A stretch of 64,000 nucleotides of DNA. Origin: Ascaris suum. Lineage: Eukaryota; Nematoda; Chromadorea; Rhabditida; Ascarididae. Under the pieces are notes generated by a model. It was not told where the DNA came from. It saw only the letters and a program-made list of their open reading frames with translations, and searched no databases. The DNA lies in contig CM024185.1 of the NCBI GenBank assembly GCA_013433145.1, positions 186,001 to 250,000 of the forward strand, given 5' to 3'. Position numbers and translations under genes: made by a program. Numbering within the stretch: position 1 is the first letter of the stretch; each line of letters opens with the position of its first letter. Below, piece by piece: positions 1 to 10,571 of this stretch.

Positions 1-195
1 AGGACAATATCCGTAATTTCGTCAGATAAAAAGCAAGAAATAAAAACGCTCAATGAAGCAGAGGAGCTAAGATGGGCTTATCGTTGCCAGTCCTGCCCAT
101 TAGCGTGGAAGATTAGCACAGCTGAGACTGATTCCAACCACAGATGGCAATTGAATGCACATCCAGTGGGAAAAGAAGCAATGGAAGCTAGCTAG
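1..195 (+). CDS. 3' end of an unidentified protein with Cys/His pairs
   Basis: The frame beginning at base 1 is open for 64 codons and stops at TAG 193-195, so this is the last exon, or part of it, of a gene entering from the left. The peptide has a polar, acidic N-terminal part. It then has a Cys-x2-Cys pair (in RCQSCPLAW) followed by His residues after 14 and a further 6 residues, which resembles a loose C2H2 zinc finger. The His spacing is not canonical, so zinc binding is only an inference. There is no ATG because the start lies outside the window. Codon use is coding-like compared with the AT-rich flanks. The product is not recognised. It is unrelated by position to the minus-strand exon at 1506-1720. 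Confidence 0.45.
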   Translation, partial: RTISVISSDKKQEIKTLNEAEELRWAYRCQSCPLAWKISTAETDSNHRWQLNAHPVGKEAMEAS

Positions 196-635
196 CTTCT
201 GAGTCTGAACACTGAGGCTACACGGCCCGCCAGTGATTGATACAATAAAGACAGAAATAGCGCAACCAGAACGAGTTAGAACCTATTCAAAAGAGACTTC
301 GCGAAGTTTTATTAAGCTCGGATAGCAGCTTTCATTAGAAAATGCTTAACCAATCGGAAAGCAGAAAAAATGCTGCAAGGACGCCTTCAACTTTTAATAT
401 TGTTAATATCCTTATTACGTCACTAAGTTCGGTTTTTTCAGTGCTTCTAGTTTTCGCTCCTTCACTGGTTGAAATTCAAGTGAGGCCACCACTCAAACAA
501 TCATCTCGCCGTTGAGAACATTTCGAAGCATACAACACTAGTACAAGCGTTGGTGAGGACTGTCCTATGCAAGCCGCTTGCCCTCAAGGGGCAGTTTGAA
601 GGAGCCAACCTCCTCATCCTTTCGAGTGCATAACT

Positions 636-833
636 ATGGACCGGCTGTCTTCCGAGCCTGCTGCCTGTGTATTTCATTTCTCGAAGCAGGAGAAGAAGGG
701 CTACGGCTTCCTATTAAATTTCGACATTAAAGAGAACTGCTATGAGAAGTGGGCTATATATAATAGCAATGCAACAAAATGGCGTATGAAGAATATCACT
801 CTACCGGCAAATATGGTTTCAGCACGAAGATAA
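636..833 (+). mobile_element. mariner-like transposase remnant
   Basis: A 65-codon frame with ATG at 636 contains the run ENCYEKWAIYN preceded by KKGYGFLL. This matches the neighbourhood of the catalytic (T)GDEKW motif of mariner transposases, where an NKK-x-FL segment precedes DEKW-x-x-Y. Here the aspartate of DEKW is Tyr. The sequence upstream (about 430-630) has no long open frame and the frame ends soon after, so this is a dead fragment. No terminal inverted repeats or TA duplications were recognised. The assignment rests on one motif block only. Confidence 0.4.
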
Positions 834-989
834 AAAAATAACGTAATTATGACATAAGGGCAAATAAAAATGATAACAGTAATACGACGAAGAAGGGAAA
901 TCAGGTGAGGAGAAAAAAGTGAAACTGAAGAAGCAGTTCGATAAAATTAGTTATGGTCCTTAGATCCAGAAATTTAATATATTATATTC

Positions 990-1330
990 CAACCATTTTG
1001 GCCATACCTACTGCTAATATTATCATTTGCACTGTCACTGTAAGCAAAAATAGTTAGCACTCGTTAAAGATTGCTAAAACCAAGTACCAAATGCAGCATT
1101 CAGTACTAGTATTACTTACTGAATAATTTCTATCATCTCCAATCGAATATCTGTTATTGCTAGTAACAGTTACTAGTAGATTGGTGCTATTCCCATATGG
1201 CGATAACATTGCAAATAGCGGTAATAATATGCGACGATATGCTACCTTCATTTGTGCAACCTGATACCAGCGAGAATTTTTATTAACGTAGCTAGTGCAG
1301 TTGGTACCAATAATAATCTTCCGTTTAGAT
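990..1330. repeat. degenerate CTA/TAG-rich simple-sequence tract
   Basis: This stretch is built of irregular, repeated motifs such as GCTAA, TACTAG and GTTACTAG and carries no convincing gene. A tract of very similar texture occurs at about 44340-44720. It reads as a decayed trinucleotide-rich repeat. Short open frames inside it are by-products. Confidence 0.3.
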
Positions 1331-1505
1331 TTTGTTATTTATTCAAATTATCAAGCGCTATACGTTATGATTAAGCCAGGAAACCGTAGATGGCTCTCAA
1401 CAGTAAACGGCTCCTGACAATCACGTTAGATTATGAATTTCTTCGGTGCCCTCCAATTCACGACTAAACTATCCACACATCTCTAATCAACACTAGCAGA
1501 TATAC

Positions 1506-1720
1506 TCCATCTGGAGTGTTTTTCCCGACGCGCAGAGGAAAGAGCAAAATTTTTTTTTCAGGACTGGTACCTCTATTACGGTCCATAATGAGCTGCTCAT
1601 ACGAGGTCTTGCCTTCATCTTGGCAATGAATTACATGAACCGGAGCACCAGACGCTGATTGCTCGAAATATTTGCTTCTGATCACTCTTCCACTTTCAAA
1701 AACATAGCGTTCTGTGGCGG
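1506..1720 (-). CDS. internal exon of an unidentified protein
   Basis: On the minus strand a clean exon runs from an acceptor ending CGCGCAG (5' end at 1720) to a donor GTATAT (3' end at 1506). It contains two bases of a split codon plus 71 codons with no stop, and leaves in phase 0. The peptide is well balanced and protein-like, containing RYVFESGRVIRSKYF, ASGAPVHVIHCQDEG and KILLFPLRVGKNTP. I do not recognise the family; no catalytic motif, membrane segment or signal peptide is evident. If not spliced, the frame reads 13 residues further to a TAG near 1467. Neighbouring exons were not found. To the right lies the LTR-like block, which may be inserted in an intron of this gene. Confidence 0.45.
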
Positions 1721-1741
1721 CTGCGCGCGAAGAAATAAAAC

Positions 1742-2165
1742 AGGTGGGAGTCGAATAAAGCTGCAGAATTAGTTTTTTGCAGAAGAAATGAGAAAATTAG
1801 CAAACAAGGGAGTGAAGTTGTTGACAGGCACTCAAATATGATGTGCACAAAAATGCATGAGCGAGCGGTACCAGTGGCACAAAGAGGCCTTTGTCTCCAA
1901 ACCGCAGAAAGGGGCGAAGCCGCTATAAACAGATCGTAAGAATTATGCCCTGTGAGTTAACCGAATGAATAAACAAAGTGAGAGTTGAATAAAGCTGCAA
2001 AATTAGTTTTTGCAGAAGTAGTGAGAAAATCAAAGACTGGAGTTGTTGACAGGCCACTCAGATATGATGAGCACAAAAATGCATGAGCGAGCGGTACCAG
2101 TGGCACAAAGAGGCCTTTGTCTCCAAACCGCATAAAAGACACAAAGCCGCTATAAACACATCATA
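1742..2165. repeat. tandem duplication, about 226-bp period
   Basis: Two direct copies of a roughly 200-bp unit lie in tandem. Both contain GCGAGCGGTACCAGTGGCAC followed by AAAGAGGCCTTTGTCTCC, at 1861 and 2087 (offset 226). The copies differ by scattered substitutions and small indels. This looks like a duplicated upstream (U3-like) segment of the LTR-like element that follows. Confidence 0.7.
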
Positions 2166-2360
2166 AAAGTCACATGCCTCAAATTAACGGAAAAACAACG
2201 CTTTTGGAGTTAAACAAAAACACAAGGAAGAGGCGGGGCAGCCATCAGAAGGTGTCAACAAGAAGGCTATATAAGCAAACCCAAAGTTTCGGCAATTGTT
2301 GAGTACTAAATTTGGATCGGCTTTGCGACTCCAGCGTTTTTCACTTATATGTGCGTGATG

Positions 2361-2480
2361 TGTTCCCTGTCTTACTGTAGTGTTGTGCTATGACCGTGTC
2401 TAATAAGATATGCGTGTGTATGTTCCCTGTCATACTGTAGTGTTGTGTTATGACAGTGTCTGATAAATATGCGAGATGTT
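2361..2480. repeat. 60-bp minisatellite (two clear units plus decayed ones)
   Basis: The motif TGTTCCCTGTC[TA]TACTGTAG recurs at 2361 and 2421, an exact 60-bp period. More divergent units with TATAAG/ATATCACG spacing continue to about 2700. It lies between the TATA box and AATAAA of the LTR-like block. Confidence 0.6.
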
Positions 2481-2780
2481 CTTTCAGGTTAGAATGTATA
2501 AGAATATCACGGACATCACCGATAATTATGTATAAGGTTTCTTTGTCACGTTTTAATCTAAGCACTGATATGCTATGTACATATCGGACATGTATGCGAA
2601 TTGTTTAATCAAGTTATAATCTATTAGCATATCACGCAATCTCCCATCATTATACGTGAGTTTTCTTAGCCATGCGATAATCTATCGTCATCATATACGT
2701 CTCTGATAATCAAGTGTTCTTCGTCACGTTTTTATTGTCTATATACGATAATAAAGGTTTAATTACCCAAGTTTGAGGTG

Positions 2781-3160
2781 TGGTTCACAAAGCAGTGGCT
2801 AGGTGCACACGGGTCGTTGCACAGCAGAATCTGATAGTGGTATTATAAAAGACGAACCACCTCAGTGCAAGTGTATATCCTTGGGTAACTGGCAAAGGCA
2901 AGCAAAAGTGATCATTGACGAGCGAAAGGCGTCAATATTTGGTACGGTGCGACAACCAGGCTGGTCGCAATTGAAAGGAGCTCATTGATCGGGAACGTTG
3001 ACACCAGCGGTGATCGCGGTTGGATCGACGCCAGTGGACAAAGAGATAACTCGACGGTGGATCAGAGGCGCCACGCGTCAACACAGAACTGACAAAGGTA
3101 GATAGCGGAAACCGATCGGTGGCTCAGGCGACATCGATCAACAACAGGGACGTAAGCCTA
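2781..3160 (+). other. GC-rich leader-like sequence after the LTR-like block
   Basis: The base composition is clearly richer in G+C than its surroundings. A 61-codon frame (2803-2988) exists but lacks family similarity. The segment ends at GGGACGTAAGCC near 3150, a plausible splice donor. It would suit the untranslated leader of an LTR element. From 3160 to about 3930 I see only AT-rich sequence without a supported gene. Confidence 0.3.
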
Positions 3161-3938
3161 ATTTTTAACACTAATCATATTTTTTCGTGTTTTTTTCTTC
3201 ACTTCTATTGTTTGTTCACGAAACTTTGGGGACAAACTATCCTATCATACATTCAAAAATTGTTGACCACCTTCACACCTTCACAAAAAATACAATCAAC
3301 ATCCCAGAAGGGGAGAAATAATTGAAGAAGTTGTGAATGGTCAATACACGCTCAGTAAAATTGTGTCATGAGATTTGGAAAATTTGCAACTGTGAGACGT
3401 ATTGCGGTCAAGTCGTATAAGCATGTGTCTGAAGTATGTGCATGTCAGAATAAATGAAGCCACGATTATGAGCCGTCCTCAGATTAACATAAACACATCA
3501 AAATTGCATTCAAGCGTACCCTTCGGCTTCTTTTATTAGATAGAGCACACTAAACGAATAGGTTCTGGCAAAAAAAACCTTGGCTGTCCTGAACATGTCA
3601 TACTTGTTATAATGAGGATCAGTGCAGCGTCATTTACAACAGGATACTGGGGCAACATAGTGAAAGTTGTTAAGAAAGGGTTTTATGACAGGGTCGTTCA
3701 GCATCGCATCCTATCTTGAAATCCCCTTTTCCAGTGACCATTCATGAAAAATACAAAAATACTGCAACACTATTAGATCCAATTTTGACTGTAACGCACA
3801 AAACTGGAATCACCCACTAGAATACCTATTGCTTTTTGTGTGCAGAATGCATGGCCATCGTTTGCAATGTTTCTCACAAAACTTGTGGCTTCGATTTCGT
3901 TAAAATGGGCTGAGAACATAATCAAGCAAAGAGTGCAG

Positions 3939-4167
3939 GCTAAATTGCAAATTGCAAAGACGCACATACGCTAACAAAAGAAACACATCATCCTTCCTCG
4001 TTCCTGAAGCCGTTCCGGAAAATCACACATGCGCGCAAAAGAATCTAAACCATACCGATGATCGAAGCATTCCAGAAAACCAGCCTCCCGATTGCATCGC
4101 AAGTCGTCGCATAATCGGAAAAACTACAGATATATTCTTCAGTTGCCAGATTATGCAAATTGTCCCG
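3939..4167 (+). CDS. exon-like segment, unknown product
   Basis: An open frame runs from an acceptor-like GTGCAG (ends 3938) to a donor-like GTAAAT at 4168, about 76 codons, with no stop. The peptide is polar with four Cys and includes SFLVPEAVPENHTC, NQPPDCIASRR and FFSCQIMQIVP. Composition and codon use look coding, but no family is recognised and no partner exon was found. It could be a chance frame. Confidence 0.25.
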
Positions 4168-5370
4168 GTAAATAAATTACAAACATTCATCCATCTATGC
4201 AAATGAGTGAATTTGTTCTACATAACTGACTCACAACGATAGAATGGCTCTGCGATATCAATCCTAAACAAATTTGCCAATCTGAGTCTTTTTGAGAGTG
4301 AGCGAACGAACGGCTGGCTTCAGTGTTAGTTAAGTTCGTGAATTCAATTAGCTGGTACGACTATGTGGAGCACTGAGCGAACAAATTTAATCGATCGGTT
4401 TTTCTTATAGGCCTGAATATGCAACAAAATTTCTGCATTAATACACGTACAGGCGAGAGGATGCGCAGGAAATGTGCGGTAAAGGATGTCCCTAATGCCC
4501 GTTCTCCATCCAGTCTACTTCTCATTCCGCATTCCTTCCAATAATATTGGCATGACCTCAGCTGAATTAATTTGACATGCCTAAGGAATCCTCCACACCT
4601 GAGTCTCGCACTTATGTCGAGAAAGATTTAAGAGCAAAGGTCGGATTCCATTAAGATCTCCGGGAATAAAAGAGGCGATGTTGTCAGCTCAGCACTGTCG
4701 TTCAGTTTATTTGCCGAAAATTCGCGCATAGATCTGCTTCCAATGCATCAACGTATATTCTCTGTTTATCCATTTCCTTCGACATTCCCTCGAAATGCCT
4801 ACAGCTAGATTTCTGGCATTTTTTTAGCTCTTTTACACTATCCCTTAGGAAGGCGGTGATTTTTTTCCTTTGAAATATATGCTCCCTTCTTCGCCCAGAA
4901 TCTTTTCATTTCAAGACCACATATTCTGCTCTCCGAGGATGAGAACGGCATCGTTCAATACCTGTACGACCTCCTTACAAATGCGGAGTTCTTATAGGAT
5001 TATACTATGTAAAGGCTGTGTTCGGAATGAACGCATAAATTTCTCAAATTTCTAAGCACTCTGACCGCAACAACAGCAATTTCTCTGACTTTTATTTCAT
5101 TTTTCTTCCGCGTATGTGGTAATAACATTCGTAAACAGCCGTTTTCCAATGATTATGGAGCATTTCCCAAAAATTTATGTTCCTCCTTCACCACTATATA
5201 ATAAACAATTGCTGATCTAAGAAACTTCCTTTCATTTGAAGTGGATATGCTCATTGAATACCTTGAGTTGGAGGAGTTTCATTCAACACACGAATATCGG
5301 TTGTGGTTACAGGTTCGTTGGAGATGCGCACCATACCCGACAGACATCGGCATAGTAGAATTTTTTTTTC
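4168..5370. other. no supported gene
   Basis: This is mixed AT-rich sequence with short frames in all phases. A 25-codon frame starting at 4578 ends at a GT-rich site but has no other support. Nothing here is called as a feature. Confidence 0.4.
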
Positions 5371-5670
5371 AAAAAGGTCGGATGGAACAACTGGGACGTC
5401 CTATGCAGAGATCTTACGTGGGATTCCGTCCATCTGCGCCCGGATTTCTTCAATACCTTAATTGAAAAAGACCTCCTAGAAAACAAGCAAGAGGAATATG
5501 AAAGGGAAGTGGATAAACTGGTAAAAGCAATCGAGCAGGGAGTTGCCAATCACCAAATAAATAAAGTTTTTTCATTTCGTTGCATGAGCAGTGGCTTGTT
5601 TTCCATCGAAATAAGATTATGCGAAGCGTTTGCAACATATAGTCTTCCTTGGAATCCTCGGCAGAGATAA
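5371..5670 (+). CDS. exon-like open frame, unknown product
   Basis: About 100 codons are open in one frame ending at TAA 5668, following a run of nine T and possible acceptors at AAAAAG (5376) or CATAGTAG. The first part is strongly protein-like: a Trp-rich stretch GWNNWDVLCRDLTWD, then VHLRPDFFNTLIEKD, then a charged helix ENKQEEYEREVDKLVKAIEQG. There is no ATG in frame, so if real it is an internal or terminal exon or a pseudogene. I do not recognise the family. A G+C-rich plus-strand frame at 6019-6279 may or may not be related. Confidence 0.3.
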   Translation, partial: KKVGWNNWDVLCRDLTWDSVHLRPDFFNTLIEKDLLENKQEEYEREVDKLVKAIEQGVANHQINKVFSFRCMSSGLFSIEIRLCEAFATYSLPWNPRQR

Positions 5671-5861
5671 TCACCTTGCAATTTCCATGTTTCATTTATC
5701 TCATCCGAGGTCACATCAAGTACCGCTTCCTGCAGAGCACAAGATCCTGTGGAATGATCCCACCGAGAGTCACAAAAATGTTCATTGTGTTGGAGGAGGG
5801 TGTTTCGCGTGTACAACTTTAATGATAATTTTAGCTAAGGTAAAAATTTGGGATTTAATTT

Positions 5862-6109
5862 CTACTGGTTTGTAAAGAGATTTGTTGGCGGAGAAGTATT
5901 TACTGCAGCCGAATATTTGAGGACGCTTTCGTGACGGTAAGAGATATATGAAAATCCACCCAGAAATTTACTGCTACGTCGTGATAGGATTGTGTGTGAG
6001 TTATGACACTTAAAGCGGTTGTGTAACGTTCCCTGTTTGTGGAATGACACCTCTCGGCTTTTCTTCCTCAGCGAGGGAACACCGAAAATGCAAATCATTA
6101 TTGTCTTCG
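5862..6109 (-). CDS. candidate terminal exon downstream of the golgin-region exons
   Basis: On the minus strand an acceptor GCGTTTAG precedes 6109. Two bases complete a split codon, and 81 codons follow to a TAG at 5864-5862. The entry phase matches the exit phase of the exon at 7220-7394 (one base left over). The peptide is basic and Ser-rich, e.g. PSLRKKSREVSFHKQGT and KCHNSHTILSRRSSKFLGG. The overlapping plus-strand frame (6019-6279) also looks coding-like, so strand assignment is uncertain. Family unknown. Confidence 0.3.
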
Positions 6110-6708
6110 CTAAACGCACATACCTTTTAGAACATTTGGTGCAAGACTGCGTCCGCTTCTGGCCGGAACCGAACTACAGCTGGGAGAAGAAGCCCAACTT
6201 CCCAGCCTTCTCAATCAGTGCGCCAACAACGATGGAGTTCTTTCCCCAAGTCGGAATCGTGAAACTGCTCCCGAATTGAAGTGCTGAAGAAGGACAAAAC
6301 CGTGGCTATTCGCCTATATGCTAACTTGTGGTTGGATTTGTTTTGTTGAGTTGAGTCGAGCCACGTTATGCGGAAGGAAGCATACACAATACAATGGAAC
6401 AGAGCAATTGAAGGTTGAGAAGCAAAAAATGTCATGCGTACGCAAAAATAGTGCCCACTACAAATTATCGCCGCCATGATATTATTAGAAATTAGAGATT
6501 CGGACCACCTCAAAAGTGGCAAACATCCTTAACTATTCGCTTTAAAATTCGGGTAAAATTAAAATCGAGTTAACCCAAAAACAAAGATCAAGCAATTAAT
6601 GAACAGATACGCTGATAAGGTCATAACCGAATACGTAAACTCTTCAAGCTAAAGTTTACAGCTGAAAAATTTTGATACAAAAGGCGCAGATAGACAGCAA
6701 TTTGCATG

Positions 6709-6748
6709 TAGACTGATTGCGACTACCTTTTACGTGCGAATCAGTCTA
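6709..6748. other. perfect 10-bp inverted repeat (hairpin)
   Basis: TAGACTGATT (6709-6718) and its exact complement AATCAGTCTA (6739-6748) flank a 20-nt loop. It lies in sequence without genes. It could be the centre of a small foldback element or chance. Confidence 0.4.
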
Positions 6749-7219
6749 TACGCATATGTGTGACCATAAAATGAATGCTCCACAGTCACATCCATAATAA
6801 TAACCGGAGTGGAGCAAAGCAAACCTATCGAGGGAACCTTCGGACATTTAGAATCCGAGACAGAAAAACTCAGAACGCATTATGCATGAAGTAAGTGGAA
6901 GACAGCCATCTGTGCGCTTAATGGTAAGACATTCTGTCAAAAACAAAAGAGGGACAAGTTTTCCACAGTTTTGCAACAGAGGTGCATAATGAGATGCACA
7001 AAGACATCATGTAAAACGAATTTTCGAAAAAGCAGCAAATCTATTGCTTTCTTTAATGTGGAGGGGGAAAAGGGGGGGGGAAGATGGGCAGGGAGGAAGA
7101 TAATACAAAATGTGGCGAAGATAGTGCAATAAAATGTGTCCAACAATCAAGCAAAAAGAAAGGAAACATCGGAAAAGCTCGTATGGATGCCTACCCTAAT
7201 AATAAACAGTGAAATTTAC

Positions 7220-8259
7220 CAGTCTCGACGTCAGATAGTGGTTCTGCTGCTTCAGAAGCCGTAGACGACGCACAACTAGTTGCCTCCACAGCATTTTCAG
7301 GGAGAATCTGGTGAGCACCATCGACGACAGTTTCTTCATCTCCAGAGAATTCGTCTACCGTACTGTGACTGAAAAACCATCCTCCAGGTTTATACTGAAG
7401 GGTAAACGTGAAACAATACGGTGGTCTACCTGTTTCACAACATTCTAGTATTACAACAATACAAACTTTTACGGCAACTGATATAAATTAGCGATCACGG
7501 TGTATAAATATTACTTCCTTTACTGTTTAATAGGAAATCATAAAAACAGAGTAAAAATACTGCAAAATTGGCCGCAAATCTTTGACGAAAGCATCGGGTC
7601 GAGTGGCGTCTAATGTATTTTTTCTTTTGCGAGATGACCTCTGGTCTACGAACATGTGCACAATAATGATCTATTGATTCGAGAGGAAAAGAAACCAAAT
7701 ATCAAGTGACCACGATTCGGTGGCCATAAGGTCTTCGTCATGACACTCGAAAATACACAACCCACGGCTTTTCCGTTGCCACTTCTTTGTGACAGCCGTC
7801 TGTAAGACCAATTAATTTCTCAACCCATCTTCGATACGATTCACAGCGGATTTTTTTAACTTATCAGTGCATGTACAGTTATCATCCTCAATCCGTTGTT
7901 TACTTTTATTTTCAGCTGCTTTTAGGAATAACTATAAGAAACATGACTGAGCTGGTTTAAAACACCTGTGCTATCCCCACCACAAATGCCTCTTACCATA
8001 ATTTCGACCGCGAACTGAAATCTCAACCGATCTCCTACCACTCGAGCCGACTTCAACCTCTAATATTTGCAGGTGCAACCAACATTCGATCTCAATCGAA
8101 CGCTTTCATCGGTATTTCTAACAACATAATCTCGCAAACAATCAAAAACAATAGATGCAGCTGCATGACGGTCTCTACACTTCTGTGCGTAAGCAGTAGG
8201 CACATTTACTTGGCATTCATTCAGTCGGTTCTTCAGTCGAACTGCCAGACCAATCAAGT
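7220..8259 (-). CDS. three further minus-strand exons downstream of GM130 block
   Basis: Three exons can be chained with matching phases: 8259-8080 (acceptor TATACAG, 59 codons, donor G|GTTGCA), 7799-7747 (acceptor CTTACAG, 17 codons, donor GTGTCA) and 7394-7220 (acceptor CCTTCAG, 58 codons, donor G|GTAAAT). The last is the most certain: an acidic Ser/Glu-rich peptide with GDEETVVDGAHQI and SSTASEAAEPLSDVETG. The first encodes a helical, Arg/Cys-containing stretch (e.g. KCRDRHAAASIVFDCLRDY). They may be the 3' part of the golgin gene, but the golgin exon at 8541-8689 leaves in phase 2 while 8259 enters in phase 1. In phase 2 the 8259 exon would instead add 14 residues and stop at TGA 8219-8217. 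So they are either a separate or alternatively spliced product. Family not recognised. Confidence 0.45.
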
Positions 8260-8540
8260 CTGTATAACAAATTAAATGGGCGAAAAAAATCTCAAATCAA
8301 GTTCTTAATGAATTTCTAGATAACCCTATAACGATGGAACAAAGAGGCAAGTTCACAGGGTCGTCTCAATATAGCTCCTGAACCATGCATATTCGAGTCA
8401 TTCCCTTCCCCTTCCCCACCCCCCCCCCCTCTTCTCCTTTAGCCTAAGCCTCTGTGGTAAACTGGGGCAGCATCAAGAATAGTTTCAAAACGAGATATTT
8501 AATTATTTACATTAAAATTGTCAATCAAGTATATAATTAC

Positions 8541-9606
8541 CTGAACGAGCGTAGTTTATTGGCTCTTTTCGCTATAAGGCCTGAGACGTCTTTCTTCTTT
8601 CTTCTCACCTTATCCTGATCGTAAGTACGCAGTACTCCCTTTTTCGTTAACAAGTTCATCAGCGTTTCTTGTAGCTCGCTCAGTTTTTGCTGCAATATTC
8701 ATAAAGCGTCGTCAAATATAACGAAGATAACTGCAGACGCGACAGCAACCGATGAGGTAAGTTGCAGTACGAGTTCGCAGTGTATGACTAAAAAACTCGT
8801 AGCTTAACTGCCATCCACTACAACAGGGATGAGAACACTTTCTCCCAAAGAAGCCCCCCCCCCCCCCCCCCCCTCCCTGAGCAATACATATGCGTCCGAG
8901 AGTGCTAGCAATGCATGAAAACAAGAAACAAACATTTCTGCGCAGCATCCCAAGTCAATCCAGGAATCCATTACTCAGGAAGATCAAAGGTGAAGACGGA
9001 GGGGGGGGGGGTAAGGAAATGATGAATAACTTTTTTCGAACAACTAATATCACCAAATGATTCAGTTGTTAAGGACATCAAAAAAGAAAGATAAGATCGC
9101 AGCCCGGAAATAACGAAAGACAGAAAGTAAGAAAATAAATCTGAAACCGAGATGAGCATGGAAACTGATCATCCTAGAAGATTCTTTCGTAATAAAAACA
9201 CTAACACGATATCAGGAAAAAACTTTCAGTAGAAGAAGGGGGAGGGGGGGGGGAGGTTACTGCATAGTAAAGCAGAGGCAAAGGTCCCACCAGGTAGTTA
9301 TTCTACGATCTTAGATATCATTTACATCATATCAATCTGGTTACCTGCACAGTACCAAACTAATTACTTGAAGATATCAAACGCGGAAAACGGTGATTTA
9401 TTTTTATAACACAAAAAAAGTACTTCCCATACTATCAACAATACCATTACAGTGAATACAGTAAGTAAAGAAATAGATCTCGAAAAAAAAACAACTTACC
9501 TGCATCTGCTCTTTCTCGTGCGATAATCGCGCCACAGCTTCTTCCTTCTGGCGCATCCGCTCCCTAATTAGCCTTCTTTGATGATGATATATTGTAACAT
9601 ATTCAC
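8541..9606 (-). CDS. GOLGA2: GM130/GOLGA2-like golgin, two conserved C-terminal exons
   Basis: Exon 9606-9500 enters after an acceptor ending TTTTGAG and leaves at CAG|GTAAGT. It encodes EYVTIYHHQRRLIRERMRQ, then a coiled coil ending HEKEQMQ. It joins in phase 0 to exon 8689-8541 (acceptor ATTGCAG, donor CAG|GTAATT), which continues QKLSELQETLMNLL and a Lys/Arg-rich helix. This order, GEY(I/V)-x-(L/I)Y-x-x-QR, then REKEE-x-x-x-RL, then a KL-x-ELQ-x-x-x-x-LL helix, is the conserved C-terminal block of the cis-Golgi matrix protein GM130. From knowledge of the family, GM130 binds GRASP65 and p115 and organises cis-Golgi tethering. The codon split at the 5' end (x|GT) fits the Gly before EY. Upstream exons were not found. 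The C terminus is unclear: exon 8259 read in phase gives a short acidic tail and TGA. Identification of the block is firm; the gene model is partial. Confidence 0.72.
8854..8873. repeat. poly-C tract (20 C) in golgin-region intron
   Basis: An uninterrupted run of 20 C. Similar homopolymers cluster nearby: 11 C at 8419, 10 G at 9001, 10 G at about 9244 and 9 G at about 7071. All are intronic or intergenic. Confidence 0.85.
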
Positions 9607-10488
9607 CTCAAAATCGACCAATTAAATCGTTTTATTTTTGCAGATGAAAGATATCTCAATGACTTAAAGATGTTTCAACGGTTCAACGTCACCTTAAGTC
9701 CTCATTTTTCAGAACCATTCAGCCGCTAACATACAAAAGAGTCGGTCCGTAACAACTTCTAATAAAATCTCTAAATCTGCTAATTCCCAAAAAATTGAAC
9801 CCTATCCTTTGAAAAAATAAAACGATAAATTAAACACAAGCAAATAATACACAAATACAATTAAATCAAATCTGAAAAATTACATCAAATAATTTATTTG
9901 AGACAAATAAATGAATTTAACTGAAAGCTGAGAAAAAGAAAATAATATGTCGCAACGTTTAGAACATCTCGGCAGCATAAATGTCTGAAACTGCCAAACA
10001 AATGAAGTCCTAATTAACGAATATTTCGGTGCTAATTCGATGATAATTCGATAGTGATCTTTGATAATCCGGTGATATTTTAAGACTTTTTTTTTTGGGA
10101 GTGTTTGGTTCAGGAGGTTTCAAAATATTGAAAATCGATTTACCTTCCATCCATCCTTCCCTCATCTATAGCCCCTATGTCTCAATTTTTGATTGTTAAG
10201 ATTTTCTCTTACGTTACAGCTATTCATCATTGTGATGGCGGAATGTTTTAAAAAATATTGTATAACATTAAAAAAAATTTCATCATATCATTGCCTATTT
10301 CAGCATTTATTACTGCTCGAGAGACTATTATCTCATATTCTATCTCTTCGAAGGATTGATTGCTTCTGGAAGATTGACTTTTATATTCACTAAAGTTTTT
10401 TTCTGTAGGATCCATCTTCATCTGGGGATTTTTCTGTGTTCGAAAAATATTTCTTATTTCAATAATAAATAAATATATAAACATAAAG

Positions 10489-10571
<83 letters not shown>

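Larger units (their letters stand above)
1742..2780 (+). mobile_element. LTR-like block (putative solo or truncated LTR retrotransposon)
   Basis: The block has a duplicated upstream region, then a TATA box (TATATAAG at 2268), a repeat-rich transcribed part and an AATAAA at 2750. It ends in a conserved 23-bp motif at 2755-2777. The same arrangement (TATA, AATAAA, identical 23-bp motif) occurs at 37.5-38.15 kb, which argues for two copies of one LTR family. Downstream (2781-3150) is relatively GC-rich leader-like sequence ending at a GTAAGC donor-like site. No gag-pol follows. The left boundary and terminal TG/CA were not resolved, so the element class is not assigned. Confidence 0.4.

Noticed and set aside
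6019..6279. Plus-strand G+C-rich frame with WPEPNYSWEKKPNFPAF
   Set aside because: It starts at a non-ATG codon and overlaps minus-strand candidate exon 5862-6109. No family motif; it may be part of a dispersed repeat, so it is not called as a gene.
8712..8948. Minus-strand frame with a Gly run
   Set aside because: The run comes from the 20-C homopolymer. The frame spans intronic sequence between golgin exons.
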